A DNA stretch of 64,000 nt from Pseudomonas marginalis (GTDB lineage Bacteria > Pseudomonadota > Gammaproteobacteria > Pseudomonadales > Pseudomonadaceae), in the NCBI RefSeq assembly GCF_008692035.1, contig NZ_VTFG01000001.1, positions 1,736,001 through 1,800,000 on the forward strand. The letters are read 5' to 3'. Positions 9,145 through 18,039 of the stretch are shown piece by piece. The notes beneath the pieces are model-generated. The model made no database searches and was not told the DNA's origin. It saw only the letters and a program-made list of their open reading frames with translations. How positions within the stretch are numbered: position 1 is the first letter of the stretch; each line of letters opens with the position of its first letter. The position numbers and the translations under genes are program-made.

Positions 9145-10005
9145 ATGCTTAATCTTTACCTGTTCCAGATACTCAACGGCCTTGGGTTGGGAATGATCTA
9201 CTTCCTGATCGCGGTCGGGCTGACGATCATTTTCGGCCTGCTCAACTTCGTCAACTTCGCCCACGGCGCGTTCTTCCTGCTGGGCGCCTACATCTGCTAC
9301 ACCGCCGTGAGCCTCACCGGCAACTTCTGGCTGGCGCTGCTGATTGCGCCGCTGGTGGTGGCCGCGTTGGCCTGGGTGATCGAGCGGCTGTTGATCCAGC
9401 GGATCTATCACTTGCCGCACATGTTCCAGATCCTGGTCACCCTGGGCATCGCACTGATCATCCAGGAAGCCAGCGTGATGATCTGGGGCCCGGTGGGCAA
9501 AAGCGTCGCCGTGCCGGAACTGCTGCGCGGCGTGCTGGTGGTGGGTGATTTCGTCTACCCCTACTACCGCCTGTTCCTCATCGTGTTTTCCGGGCTGGTG
9601 GGCCTGGGCCTGTGGCTGCTGCTGGAGCGCACGCGCTTCGGCGCCCTGGTGCGCGCCGGCAGTGAAAGCACCGAGACCGTGTCGCTGCTCGGCACGAATA
9701 TCTTCCGCCTGTTCTCCATGACCTTCGCCCTCGGCGTGGGCCTGGCCGGCATGGCCGGCGTGCTGTTCGCGCCGTTGCGCGGTGCGCAGCCGTTCGTTGG
9801 CCCGGAGATTCTCGGCATCGCCTTCGTGGTGGTGGTGATCGGCGGCATGGGCTCGTTCAGCGGTGCGTTGGTCGGCGGTTTGCTGGTCGGCGTGGTGCAA
9901 AGCCTGATGACCACACTCTGGCCCCAAGGCGCGAGCCTGATGATCTACGGCGCCATGGCCGTGGTGATTCTGGTGCGGCCTTACGGCCTGTTTGGGAGAG
10001 CCTGA
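9145..10005 (+). CDS. LivH-type permease of the ABC importer
   Basis: Inner-membrane permease of about 286 residues with roughly eight hydrophobic segments. The start MLNLYLFQILNGLGLGMIYF at 9145 follows CGAGGG by 8 nt; an upstream in-frame start at 9004 would lie inside the preceding gene and is rejected. The hallmark LivH/UrtB segments GLTIIFGLLNFVNFAHGAFF and LGIAFVVVVIGGMGSFSGAL are present. It pairs with the LivM-type permease one base beyond its stop. Confidence 0.9.
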   Translation: MLNLYLFQILNGLGLGMIYFLIAVGLTIIFGLLNFVNFAHGAFFLLGAYICYTAVSLTGNFWLALLIAPLVVAALAWVIERLLIQRIYHLPHMFQILVTLGIALIIQEASVMIWGPVGKSVAVPELLRGVLVVGDFVYPYYRLFLIVFSGLVGLGLWLLLERTRFGALVRAGSESTETVSLLGTNIFRLFSMTFALGVGLAGMAGVLFAPLRGAQPFVGPEILGIAFVVVVIGGMGSFSGALVGGLLVGVVQSLMTTLWPQGASLMIYGAMAVVILVRPYGLFGRA

Positions 10006-10006
10006 C

Positions 10007-11017
10007 ATGAGCGAGAAAAATCCCCTGCCGTTTGCCAAAACCCAATCGCGCGCCATGTTGCTGTGGGTCGTGGCGGTGCTGATCGGCCTGCCCTTGATAG
10101 TGCCCTCGGCGACCCTGGCCAGCGAGATCCTGATCTTTGCCATGGCCGCCCTGGCCTGCAACCTGTTGCTGGGCTACACCGGGCTGCTGTCATTCGGCCA
10201 AGGCATCTTCTTTGGTGCCGGTGCCTACTGTGCGGCACTGCTGATGATCCACCTGCAACTGGGGTTGTTCGCCGCGCTGCTGGGTGCCGCCATCGCCGGT
10301 GGCTTCCTGGCCTTGCTGGTGGGTGCCCTGGCAATCCGGCGCACCGGCATCTACTTCGTGATGCTTACGTTGGCCTTCAGCCAGATGGCGTACTTTGTCG
10401 CCTACACCCTCAGCGACTGGACCGGTGGCGACAACGGCCTGCTCAGCGTGCCACGCCCGGAAATCCGCATCGGCGATACCGTGCTGCTGTCCCTGGCCGA
10501 CGCCCGTGCGTTCTATGGCTTTGTCGCGGTGCTGTTCCTGTTGATCTTTATCGGCGCACGCCGGGTGATCGCCTCGCCGTTCGGCAGCACGCTGATGGCG
10601 ATCCGCGAAAACGAAACCCGCGCCTCGGCCATCGGCTACGACACGCGGCATTTCAAGATCCTGGTGTTCGTGCTGTCCGGCGCAGTCACCGGGATTGCCG
10701 GGGCGCTGTACGCCATGCTGCTGCACTTTGTGCCGCTGTCGAATATCGACCTGGCGATGTCCGAGAACATCCTGATCATGACCATTATCGGCGGCACCGG
10801 CTCGCTGTTCGGTTCGTTGCTGGGCGCCGGGTCCATCGTGCTGCTGGGGGATTTTCTCTCCGACCTGTGGCCCCGTTGGCTGATGCTGCTGGGGGTGATC
10901 CTGATCCTGGTGGTGATCTTCATGCGCGGCGGTTTGTGGGGCGGCCTGGCCGCGTTGTTCGAGCGCGTGCGCGGCCGTCGCAAGGCTGCCGTCGTCGCCA
11001 AGGAGGAAGGGCTATGA
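10007..11017 (+). CDS. LivM-type permease of the ABC importer
   Basis: About 336 residues and highly hydrophobic. The start MSEKNPLPFAK at 10007 is one base after the stop of the LivH-type gene. LivM-family segments are visible: LACNLLLGYTGLLSFGQGIF, then RRTGIYFVMLTLAFSQM and later NILIMTIIGGTGSLFGSLLG. Its stop overlaps the start of the ATPase gene (ATGA), so the subunits are translationally coupled. Confidence 0.9.
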   Translation: MSEKNPLPFAKTQSRAMLLWVVAVLIGLPLIVPSATLASEILIFAMAALACNLLLGYTGLLSFGQGIFFGAGAYCAALLMIHLQLGLFAALLGAAIAGGFLALLVGALAIRRTGIYFVMLTLAFSQMAYFVAYTLSDWTGGDNGLLSVPRPEIRIGDTVLLSLADARAFYGFVAVLFLLIFIGARRVIASPFGSTLMAIRENETRASAIGYDTRHFKILVFVLSGAVTGIAGALYAMLLHFVPLSNIDLAMSENILIMTIIGGTGSLFGSLLGAGSIVLLGDFLSDLWPRWLMLLGVILILVVIFMRGGLWGGLAALFERVRGRRKAAVVAKEEGL

Positions 11018-11763
11018 GCATCCTGTTGGAAACCCAGGACCTGGAACTGGCCTATGGCGCGTTCCGTGCGGTGAATGGCGTGAACCTCAAGGTCGAAGCC
11101 GGCACCATCCACACCATCATCGGCCCCAACGGCGCGGGCAAGACCAGCCTGTTCCACTGCCTGACCGGTGAACGCCAGGCCACGGCCGGAGCGATTCATT
11201 TCGACGGCAGGAACCTGATGCGCAAGCCGGCCCACGGCCGCGTCGGCCTGGGCATGGCGCGCTCGTTCCAGCTCACCAGCCTGTTCCAGAACCTCAGCGT
11301 GCGCGAAAACCTGCGCCTCGCCGCCCAGGGCCGCGACGGTGCACGTGCATTGAACTTCTGGCGCCGCGTGGACAGCAAGCGCGAACACCTGGAGATGGCC
11401 GACCAGGTGCTCGAACGCCTGCAACTCAGCGCCCGCGCCGAGACCCTGGCCGGCGAGTTGTCCCACGGCCAGCAACGGGTGCTGGAGGTGGGCATGTCGA
11501 TCTGCTCCAAGCCCAAACTGTTGATGCTCGACGAGCCCACCTCGGGCATGGGCATCGATGACATCCCGATCATGACCCAGTTGATCAGCGACCTCGGCCG
11601 CGACCACACGGTGCTGTTGATCGAACACAACATGAGCATCGTCATGTCCATCAGCCAGCGCATCACGGTGATGAGCCACGGGCAGATCCTGGTGGAAGGC
11701 ACGCCGGAGTTCGTGCGTGCCGATGAACGCGTGCGCAGTGCTTATCTTGGGGAGGCTGCCTGA
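11014..11763 (+). CDS. LivG-type ATP-binding protein
   Basis: 249 residues. Walker A is GPNGAGKTS, the signature is LSHGQQRVLEVGM (in the LSHGxQ form usual for LivG/UrtD proteins) and Walker B is LLMLDEPTSGMG. The start ATG overlaps the stop of the LivM-type gene by 4 nt, with AAGGAGGAAG just upstream. It energises the importer as a heterodimer with the LivF-type protein encoded next. Confidence 0.9.
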   Translation: MSILLETQDLELAYGAFRAVNGVNLKVEAGTIHTIIGPNGAGKTSLFHCLTGERQATAGAIHFDGRNLMRKPAHGRVGLGMARSFQLTSLFQNLSVRENLRLAAQGRDGARALNFWRRVDSKREHLEMADQVLERLQLSARAETLAGELSHGQQRVLEVGMSICSKPKLLMLDEPTSGMGIDDIPIMTQLISDLGRDHTVLLIEHNMSIVMSISQRITVMSHGQILVEGTPEFVRADERVRSAYLGEAA

Positions 11764-12458
11764 TGCTGATCGTCGAGAATATCCATTCCTACTATGACAA
11801 GAGCCACGTGCTCGAAGGCGTGTCGCTGAGGGTCAACCCCGGCGAACTGGTGACCCTGCTCGGGCGCAATGGCGCGGGCAAGACCACCACCCTGCGCAGC
11901 ATCCTCGGCATCATCTGCCCGCGCCAGGGCCAGATCCACTTCAACGGCCAGGCGCTGGTGGGGCAGAAAATCTTTGAAATCGCGCGCCAGGGCCTGGCGC
12001 TGGTGCCGGAAAATCGCGGGATCTTCCGCCTGCTGACCGTCGAGGAAAACCTGCGCATCGCCGTGCGCAAGACCAGCCGCTGGCAGCTCGAAGACGTGTA
12101 CGGCATGTTCCCGCGCCTCAAGGAGCGGCGCAGGAACGCCGGCCATGCACTCTCCGGCGGCGAGCAACAGATGCTCGCCATCGCCCGCGCCCTGCTCAAC
12201 GACCCCAAGTTGCTGATCCTCGACGAACCCACCGAAGGCCTCGCCCCGGTGATCGTCGACGAACTGGTGAAGATCCTGCGCAAGGTCAAGGACGACGGCC
12301 TGCCGGTGCTGCTGGTGGAACAGAACCTGATGGTCTGCGACAAGCTCGCCGACCGCCATTACGTCCTCGAACAGGGCCGCGTGGTCTACGAAGGCAGTGC
12401 CGCCGCCTTCCGCGCCGACCCGACCATCAAGAACCGCTACCTGGCGCTGAGCGCCTGA
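11763..12458 (+). CDS. LivF-type ATP-binding protein
   Basis: 231 residues. Walker A is GRNGAGKTT, the signature LSGGEQQML and Walker B LLILDEPTEGLAP, the last being characteristic of LivF. The ATG shares one base with the previous stop (TGATG), indicating coupling. It completes a five-component importer whose genes run without gaps into the hydrolase genes. Confidence 0.9.
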   Translation: MLIVENIHSYYDKSHVLEGVSLRVNPGELVTLLGRNGAGKTTTLRSILGIICPRQGQIHFNGQALVGQKIFEIARQGLALVPENRGIFRLLTVEENLRIAVRKTSRWQLEDVYGMFPRLKERRRNAGHALSGGEQQMLAIARALLNDPKLLILDEPTEGLAPVIVDELVKILRKVKDDGLPVLLVEQNLMVCDKLADRHYVLEQGRVVYEGSAAAFRADPTIKNRYLALSA

Positions 12459-12471
12459 CGGGAGAATACAG

Positions 12472-13740
12472 ATGAACAGTTTTGCGCAACCGCTCCAGGG
12501 CAACGCCCCGCTGATCAACCGCGACCGCCTGTGGCAATCGCTGATGGACCTGGCGCAACTGGGCGCCACGGTCAAGGGCGGCGTGTGCCGCCTGGCCCTC
12601 ACCGACCTGGACCGCCAGGCCCGTGACCTGTTTGTGCAGTGGTGCGAAGCCGCCGGGTGCAGCGTCAGTGTCGACGCCATCGGTAATATCTTCGCCCGCC
12701 GCCCTGGACGTAATCCCGCCCTGCCCCCGGTGATGACCGGCAGCCATATCGACACCCAACCCACCGGCGGCAAGTTCGACGGCTGCTACGGGGTGATGGC
12801 CGGGCTGGAAGTGATCCGCACCCTCAACGATTTGAACATCGAGACCCAGGCGCCGATCGAAGTGGTGGTATGGACCAATGAAGAAGGCTCGCGCTTCCCG
12901 CCGTGCATGATGGGCTCCGGGGTATTTGCCGGTAAGTTCGACCTGCAGGACACCCTCGACAAGCAGGACGAACAGGGCCTGTCGGTGGGCACCGAGTTGC
13001 AGCGCATCGGCTATGCCGGTTCACGTGCGGTGTCGGGCCACCCGGTCGGCGCGTATTTCGAAGCGCATATCGAGCAAGGCCCGGTGCTGGAAGACCAGGC
13101 CACCACCATCGGCGTGGTCATGGGCTGCCTGGGCCAGAAGTGGTTCGACCTGACCCTCACCGGCGTCGAGGCCCACGCCGGCCCGACGCCGATGCACCTG
13201 CGCAAGGACGCCCTGGTGGGCGCCGCCGAGGTGGTCAGCGCGGTCAACCGTATCGCCCACCAGCAACAACCTCACGCCTGCGGCACGGTCGGCTGCCTGA
13301 GCCTGCACCCGGGGTCGCGCAATGTGATTCCCGGCCAGGTGCACATGACCCTCGACCTGCGCCACCTGCATGCCGACAAGCTGCAGGCCATGGTCGATGA
13401 AGTACGTGGCGTGATCGACGCCACAGCAGCCCGGCACGGGTTGACCTTCGAACTGACGCCCACCGCCGACTTCCCGCCCCTGGACTTCCACCCGGCCTGC
13501 GTCAACGCCGTGCGCGATGCGGCGGGTGCCTTGGGCCTGAGCCATATGGACATCGTCAGCGGCGCCGGGCATGACGCGATTTTCGTCGCCGAGCTGGGCC
13601 CGGCCGGGATGATCTTTGTGCCGTGCGAAGGCGGCATCAGCCATAACGAAATCGAAAACGCCGCGCCGGATGACCTGGCGGCCGGATGCGCCGTGTTGCT
13701 GCGCGCCATGGTCAACGCGGCACAGGGGGAGCAGCCATGA
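12472..13740 (+). CDS. M20-family Zn-dependent amidohydrolase (N-carbamoyl amino acid hydrolase / allantoate amidohydrolase type)
   Basis: 422 residues. The hydantoinase/carbamoylase subfamily of M20 peptidases uses two metal ions to cut the carbamoyl or amide bond of N-carbamoyl amino acids, beta-ureido acids or allantoate. The metal-ligand segments are intact: MTGSHIDTQPTGGKFDGCYG, then WTNEEGSRFPPCMMGSG and later HIEQGPVLE and GAGHDAIF. The dimerisation insert contains LTLTGVEAHAGPTPM. The start lies 13 nt after the ABC ATPase, and the stop overlaps the amidase start. The exact substrate is not deducible. Confidence 0.85.
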   Translation: MNSFAQPLQGNAPLINRDRLWQSLMDLAQLGATVKGGVCRLALTDLDRQARDLFVQWCEAAGCSVSVDAIGNIFARRPGRNPALPPVMTGSHIDTQPTGGKFDGCYGVMAGLEVIRTLNDLNIETQAPIEVVVWTNEEGSRFPPCMMGSGVFAGKFDLQDTLDKQDEQGLSVGTELQRIGYAGSRAVSGHPVGAYFEAHIEQGPVLEDQATTIGVVMGCLGQKWFDLTLTGVEAHAGPTPMHLRKDALVGAAEVVSAVNRIAHQQQPHACGTVGCLSLHPGSRNVIPGQVHMTLDLRHLHADKLQAMVDEVRGVIDATAARHGLTFELTPTADFPPLDFHPACVNAVRDAAGALGLSHMDIVSGAGHDAIFVAELGPAGMIFVPCEGGISHNEIENAAPDDLAAGCAVLLRAMVNAAQGEQP

Positions 13741-15143
13741 GTGACATAGGTGAACTGACGGCGGTACAACTGCTGGCGCATTTTCGCGACAAGACCCTGT
13801 CGCCGGTGGACGTCACCGAGGACGCATTGCTGCGCATCGAACGCCACAACCCGGTGGTCAACGCCTACTGCCATGTGGACCCCGAGGGCGCGCTGCGCGC
13901 CGCGCGGGCGTCGGAGCAACGCTGGTTGAAGGGTGAACCCTGCGGTGCCCTGGATGGCGTGCCCGCCTCGATCAAGGACCTCACGCTGACGCTCGGCATG
14001 CCCACCCGCAAGGGCTCGCGCACCTCGTCGGCCGAGGGTCCGTGGGACGTCGACGCGCCCTTCCCGGCCTTTATGCGCAAGGCCGGCGCGGTGCTGCTGG
14101 GCAAGACCACCACCCCGGAATTCGGCTGGAAAGGCGTCACCGATAACCCGCTGTACGGCATCACGCGCAACCCGTGGGACACCCGCACCACAGCGGGCGG
14201 TTCGTCCGGCGGTGCGGGGGCGGCAGCGGCGCTGAACCTGGGCGTGCTGCACCAAGGCAGCGATGCCGGCGGCTCGATTCGCATCCCCTGCGCGTTTACC
14301 GGCACCTTCGGGATCAAGCCGACGTTCGGCTATGTGCCGCAATGGCCGGCCAGTTCGATGACCATCCTCTCGCACCTGGGGCCGATGACCCGCACCGTGG
14401 AAGACAGCGTGCTGATGCTGCAGGCCGTGGCACAGCCGGATGCGCGGGATGGCCTGATCGGCGCGCCAAGGACCACGCCATGGCTCACGCCGCACACGGA
14501 TTTGAACGGCCTGCGCGTGGCCTACAGCCCCACGTTTGGCTACGTGGATGTCGACCCGCAGGTGGCCAGGGTAGTCGCCCGGGCGGTCGAAGGCCTGGTG
14601 CAGCTGGGTGCCCATGTCGAGCAGATCGACCCCGGTTTCAGCGACCCGCTGGAAGTGTTCAGCACCTTGTGGGCAGCGGGCGCGGCACGCCTGACCGGGT
14701 CCATGAGCGACGCGCAGAAACAACTGCTGGACCCTGGGCTGCTGCGCATTGCCCAGCGTGGCGAGCAGTTGAGCCTGGATGACTTCACTGCGGCCCTGGA
14801 AGCGCGGGCGGCACTGGTGGCCCGGATGGCGGCGTTCCACGAGCATTACGACGTGCTGGTCTCGCCGATGATGCCGATCACCGCGTTCGAGGCCGGGCAC
14901 AACGTACCGCCCGGTTCCGGCATGCAGGAATGGACCGAGTGGACACCGTTCACCTACCCATTCAACCTCACCCAGCAGCCGGCGGCGTCGGTGCCGTGCG
15001 GCTTGGCGGCGAATGGCTTGCCGGTGGGGTTGCATGTGGTGGGCGCGCGGTTTGCCGATGAGCAGGTGTTGCGAGTGTGCCGGGCGTATGCCAAGGCGTT
15101 TCCGACCCGGCACTTACAGACACCGATCACCCCAACACCGTAG
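13737..15143 (+). CDS. amidase signature family hydrolase
   Basis: 468 residues. The Ser-cisSer-Lys triad of the family is visible: Lys80 in SIKD, Ser156 in the GGSSGG stretch and the nucleophile Ser180 in GSDAGGSIR. The enzyme hydrolyses an amide to an acid and ammonia (or transfers the amide, as in GatA). A stand-alone catabolic amidase is more likely because GatB/C partners are absent and it closes an importer/amidohydrolase operon, overlapping the preceding stop by 4 nt. Likely job: a second amide cleavage after or before the M20 enzyme. Confidence 0.87.
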   Translation: MSDIGELTAVQLLAHFRDKTLSPVDVTEDALLRIERHNPVVNAYCHVDPEGALRAARASEQRWLKGEPCGALDGVPASIKDLTLTLGMPTRKGSRTSSAEGPWDVDAPFPAFMRKAGAVLLGKTTTPEFGWKGVTDNPLYGITRNPWDTRTTAGGSSGGAGAAAALNLGVLHQGSDAGGSIRIPCAFTGTFGIKPTFGYVPQWPASSMTILSHLGPMTRTVEDSVLMLQAVAQPDARDGLIGAPRTTPWLTPHTDLNGLRVAYSPTFGYVDVDPQVARVVARAVEGLVQLGAHVEQIDPGFSDPLEVFSTLWAAGAARLTGSMSDAQKQLLDPGLLRIAQRGEQLSLDDFTAALEARAALVARMAAFHEHYDVLVSPMMPITAFEAGHNVPPGSGMQEWTEWTPFTYPFNLTQQPAASVPCGLAANGLPVGLHVVGARFADEQVLRVCRAYAKAFPTRHLQTPITPTP

Positions 15144-15147
15144 ATCC

Positions 15148-15195
15148 AAATGTGGGAGGGGCGGTGCGACGATTCGACTTGCCCCTCCCACATTT
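15148..15195. repeat. REP-like palindrome after the amidase gene
   Basis: AAATGTGGGAGGGGC (15148-15162) and its exact complement GCCCCTCCCACATTT (15181-15195) form a 15-bp stem. The ends are those of the common GTGGGAGGGG class of P. fluorescens REP sequences. The loop carries GGTGCGACGATTCGACTT, a sequence otherwise found in the 305-bp repeats near 35.6 and 38.6 kb. The palindrome ends in TTTT and may also terminate the upstream operon. Confidence 0.7.
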
Positions 15196-15254
15196 TCTGA
15201 GCGCACTCCAATCCCCTGCCTCTACAATGTCCCGCATTCATCCCCGGGGGCTTC

Positions 15255-16118
15255 ATGGACATCGAACTGGCACGCACTTTCCTGGAAATCACCCGCTGCG
15301 GCAGCCTGGCCGCCGCCGCCGAGAAACTGCACGTCACCCAGACCGCCATCACCGCACGCGTTAAAAACCTGGAAAGCCAACTGGGCAGTACGCTGTTCGT
15401 GCGCAACCGCGCCGGTGCACGCCTGACCGCCGACGGCGAGGCGTTTGTGGTGTACGCCAACCAGTTGCTGCAAACCTGGGAAGCCGCGCGGCGCGACCTG
15501 CCGTTGCCCGATGGCTATCGCAATGTGCTGCATATCGGCGGTGAAGTCAGCCTGTGCAACCCGCTGATGCTCGGTTGGGCCCGGGCCCTGCGCGAACAGA
15601 TCCCCGGGCATGCCCTGCGCACCGAAGTGCGTGAAGGTGAATACCTGCTGCGGCAGCTGGAGCTCGGCGTACTCGATGCGGCGCTGGTGTTCCAGCCGCA
15701 GTACTGGCCGGGGTTGCAGGTGGAGCAGGTGCTGGAAGAAAAACTGATCCTGGTGCAATTGACGAGCAAACCGGCCCCGTACGTCTACATCGATTGGGGC
15801 CCGGGTTTCCGCCAGCAGCACGACGCGGCCCTGCCCGACAGGGCTCGCGCGGCGGTGAGTTTCAACCTCGGGCCGCTGGCATTGCAGTACATCCTCGAGA
15901 ACGGCGGCGCCGGCTATTTCCGCACGCGGGTGGTACAGAGCTACCTGGACAGCGGCGTGATGCAGCGCGTGCCCAAGGCCCCGGAGTTCAGCTTCCCGAC
16001 GTTCCTGGTGTACTCGCGGGCACGGGATTCGGCGGTGTTGCAACAGGCCCTGGGGCTGCTGCGTGAAGTGGTCAAGGCCGAGAGTGACTGGTCGCAGCGC
16101 TGGGACCCGTTGATCTGA
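15255..16118 (+). CDS. LysR-family transcriptional regulator
   Basis: 287 residues. The N-terminal helix-turn-helix is canonical: MDIELARTFLEITRCGSLAA, then AAEKLHVTQTAITARVKNLE. The C-terminal effector domain is recognisable but diverged, and ends near ESDWSQRWDPLI. GGGGGCTT lies upstream of the ATG. It stands alone between the amidase operon and a two-gene membrane-enzyme unit, all on the same strand, so its target is uncertain. Confidence 0.87.
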   Translation: MDIELARTFLEITRCGSLAAAAEKLHVTQTAITARVKNLESQLGSTLFVRNRAGARLTADGEAFVVYANQLLQTWEAARRDLPLPDGYRNVLHIGGEVSLCNPLMLGWARALREQIPGHALRTEVREGEYLLRQLELGVLDAALVFQPQYWPGLQVEQVLEEKLILVQLTSKPAPYVYIDWGPGFRQQHDAALPDRARAAVSFNLGPLALQYILENGGAGYFRTRVVQSYLDSGVMQRVPKAPEFSFPTFLVYSRARDSAVLQQALGLLREVVKAESDWSQRWDPLI

Positions 16119-16207
16119 ATCCCTTCACCGGCGCAGCGCGCAAAACTCGCAGATTCCCGTGTACCAACTAAGCTCAGTCTCCAACAAAAAAACCTGAGCA
16201 GCCCGCC

Positions 16208-16885
16208 ATGGTCCACCCCACCGAGACGTTTCGCAGCCGCTACCGCGCCGAGGTCAGCCCCCATTACAACCCCTGGCTGCACGCCGGCTTTGTGCTCGGC
16301 TATGGCGTGTGCTGCATCGGCCTGGCCGGGGCCTCCACCCACCGAGTGACGCCGTTCGAGTGGCTGACCGTGCCGCTGACCCTGGTGTTCTTCAACCTCT
16401 GTATCTACCTGGTGCATCGCCACCTCGGCCATCACAAACACGCCTTGGCCCGCCTGTTCTATGCGCGCCACACCGGTGATCACCACAGCTTCTTTACCCC
16501 CGGCCACATGACCTACGACAGCCCGCGAGACTGGCGCGTCATTCTCTTTCCGGCGTGGCTGATCGTGCTGCACAGCCTGGTCATCACCCTCCCCGCCTGG
16601 TGGTTGCTCCAGCACCTGAACGCCAATGTCGCCGGGCTGTTCGCCGGGAGCATGATCCTCGGTTACCTGCTCTACGAAGTGTTCCACGCCTGCGAGCACT
16701 TGCCCGCCGACCACCCGCTGGCGCGCCTGCCGTGGATTCGCCAGATGCATCGACTGCACGCCCTGCATCACCGCCGCGAGCTGATGCAGGGGCGCAATTT
16801 CAATATCGTCCTCCCGCTGATGGATTACCTGTTCGGCACCCTGTACTGGGAACCGAACCCCAACGACAACCAGGAATCGTCATGA
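16208..16885 (+). CDS. fatty acid hydroxylase / sterol desaturase family membrane protein
   Basis: 225 residues with several hydrophobic segments. The eight-histidine di-iron pattern of the family is present: HRHLGHH, HTGDHH, a membrane HACEH motif and HRLHALHHRR. Such enzymes hydroxylate or desaturate lipid substrates with O2 in the membrane. The stop overlaps the start of the SMP-30-like gene by 4 nt, so the two products probably act together. The substrate is unknown. Confidence 0.8.
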   Translation: MVHPTETFRSRYRAEVSPHYNPWLHAGFVLGYGVCCIGLAGASTHRVTPFEWLTVPLTLVFFNLCIYLVHRHLGHHKHALARLFYARHTGDHHSFFTPGHMTYDSPRDWRVILFPAWLIVLHSLVITLPAWWLLQHLNANVAGLFAGSMILGYLLYEVFHACEHLPADHPLARLPWIRQMHRLHALHHRRELMQGRNFNIVLPLMDYLFGTLYWEPNPNDNQESS

Positions 16886-17979
16886 GTACCCGTCGAAAGA
16901 AAATGCGTCATCTGCTGTTTGTGCTGCTGCTGGCGGTGATCGCTTTCCTGCTGTTGATGCCGACCAAAGTGCAACCGGTGAACTGGGCTCCGCCCAAGGC
17001 GCCATCGATGAAGGAAGGTGCCTATGCCGACAACCAGCGCCTCAAGGCTGTGCAGAAAATCGGCGCCCAGGGCATCGCCGGCCCCGAGGCCTTGCTGCTC
17101 GATGCCCAGGGGCTTCTGATCAGCGGGCTGCGTGACGGCCGCATCATCCGCACGTCGCCCGACAACCCCACCCTGGAAGTACTGGCCAACACCGGTGGGC
17201 GGCCGCTGGGCATGGCACTGCACCCGGACGGGCGCTTGATCATTGCCGACGGGATCAAGGGCTTGCTCGCGCTGGATCCCCAGCGCCAACTGACCGTCCT
17301 GAGCGCCAGCGCCAATGGCGTCACCTTTGGCTTTACCAACGACGTGACCATCGATGCCGGCGGGCGCTATGCCTACTTCAGCGATGCTTCGAGCCGCTGG
17401 GGTTATGGCCAGGATGGCGAGGCGGTGATCGAGCATGGCGGCGATGGTCGCCTGCTGCGCTATGACTTTCGCAACGGCACCACCGAGGTGTTGCTGGACC
17501 AACTGCAATTCGCCAACGGCGTGGCCCTCGGCCCCGATGAAAATTACCTGCTGGTCAATGAAACCGGGGCGTATCGCATCAGCCGCTACTGGCTCAAGGG
17601 CGAACGTGCGGGCAACCACGACTTGTTTATCGACAACCTGCCCGGCCTGCCGGACAACCTCAGTTTCAACGGCCAGGACCGTTTCTGGGTGGCGCTGTAC
17701 TCACCACGCAACCCGCTGCTGGACAGCTTTGCCGGCTACCCCTTGCTGCGCAAGATGATGGTGCGTGCGCTGATGGTGGTGCCCAAGCCCATTGAGCGCA
17801 AAGCCTTCGTGCTGGGGCTGGACACCGACGGCAAGGTCATCGCCAACTTGCAGGATGGCAGCGTCGGCAATTACTCGCCCATCACCACGGCCCGGGAATA
17901 TGGCGACTGGCTGTACCTGGGCTCATTGAAGAATACGAGCATGGCGCGCTTGTCGTTGAAGCTGGCGTTGGCGCAATAA
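16882..17979 (+). CDS. membrane-anchored SMP-30/strictosidine-synthase-like beta-propeller protein
   Basis: 365 residues. A basic start (MSTRRKKMRH) and a hydrophobic segment at about residues 10-26 make an uncleaved anchor or signal, putting the propeller in the periplasm. Repeats of the type GRPLGMALHPDGRLIIAD, TNDVTIDAGGRYAYFSDAS and ANGVALGPDENYLLVNET are those of the SMP-30/gluconolactonase and strictosidine synthase superfamily, which includes lactonases. Its start overlaps the hydroxylase gene stop (ATGA), suggesting sequential chemistry on one lipid-like substrate. Confidence 0.75.
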   Translation: MSTRRKKMRHLLFVLLLAVIAFLLLMPTKVQPVNWAPPKAPSMKEGAYADNQRLKAVQKIGAQGIAGPEALLLDAQGLLISGLRDGRIIRTSPDNPTLEVLANTGGRPLGMALHPDGRLIIADGIKGLLALDPQRQLTVLSASANGVTFGFTNDVTIDAGGRYAYFSDASSRWGYGQDGEAVIEHGGDGRLLRYDFRNGTTEVLLDQLQFANGVALGPDENYLLVNETGAYRISRYWLKGERAGNHDLFIDNLPGLPDNLSFNGQDRFWVALYSPRNPLLDSFAGYPLLRKMMVRALMVVPKPIERKAFVLGLDTDGKVIANLQDGSVGNYSPITTAREYGDWLYLGSLKNTSMARLSLKLALAQ

Positions 17980-17985
17980 CGCAAA

Positions 17986-18018
17986 CAGGGCATACAGGCG
18001 CCTGGCCTGTATGCCCTG
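17986..18018. terminator. strong hairpin between convergent genes
   Basis: CAGGGCATACAGGC (17986-17999) and its exact complement at 18005-18018 form a 14-bp stem with a 5-nt loop. It lies between two convergent genes and probably serves as a bidirectional terminator, although the T-run is poor on both sides. Confidence 0.65.
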
Positions 18019-18039
18019 GGTACTACGGGTCACTCATGT

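Noticed and set aside
13272..15113. 613-codon open frame antisense to the amidohydrolase and amidase genes
   Set aside because: Both sense genes have intact catalytic motifs; the antisense product is arginine/histidine/glutamine-rich without recognisable domains.
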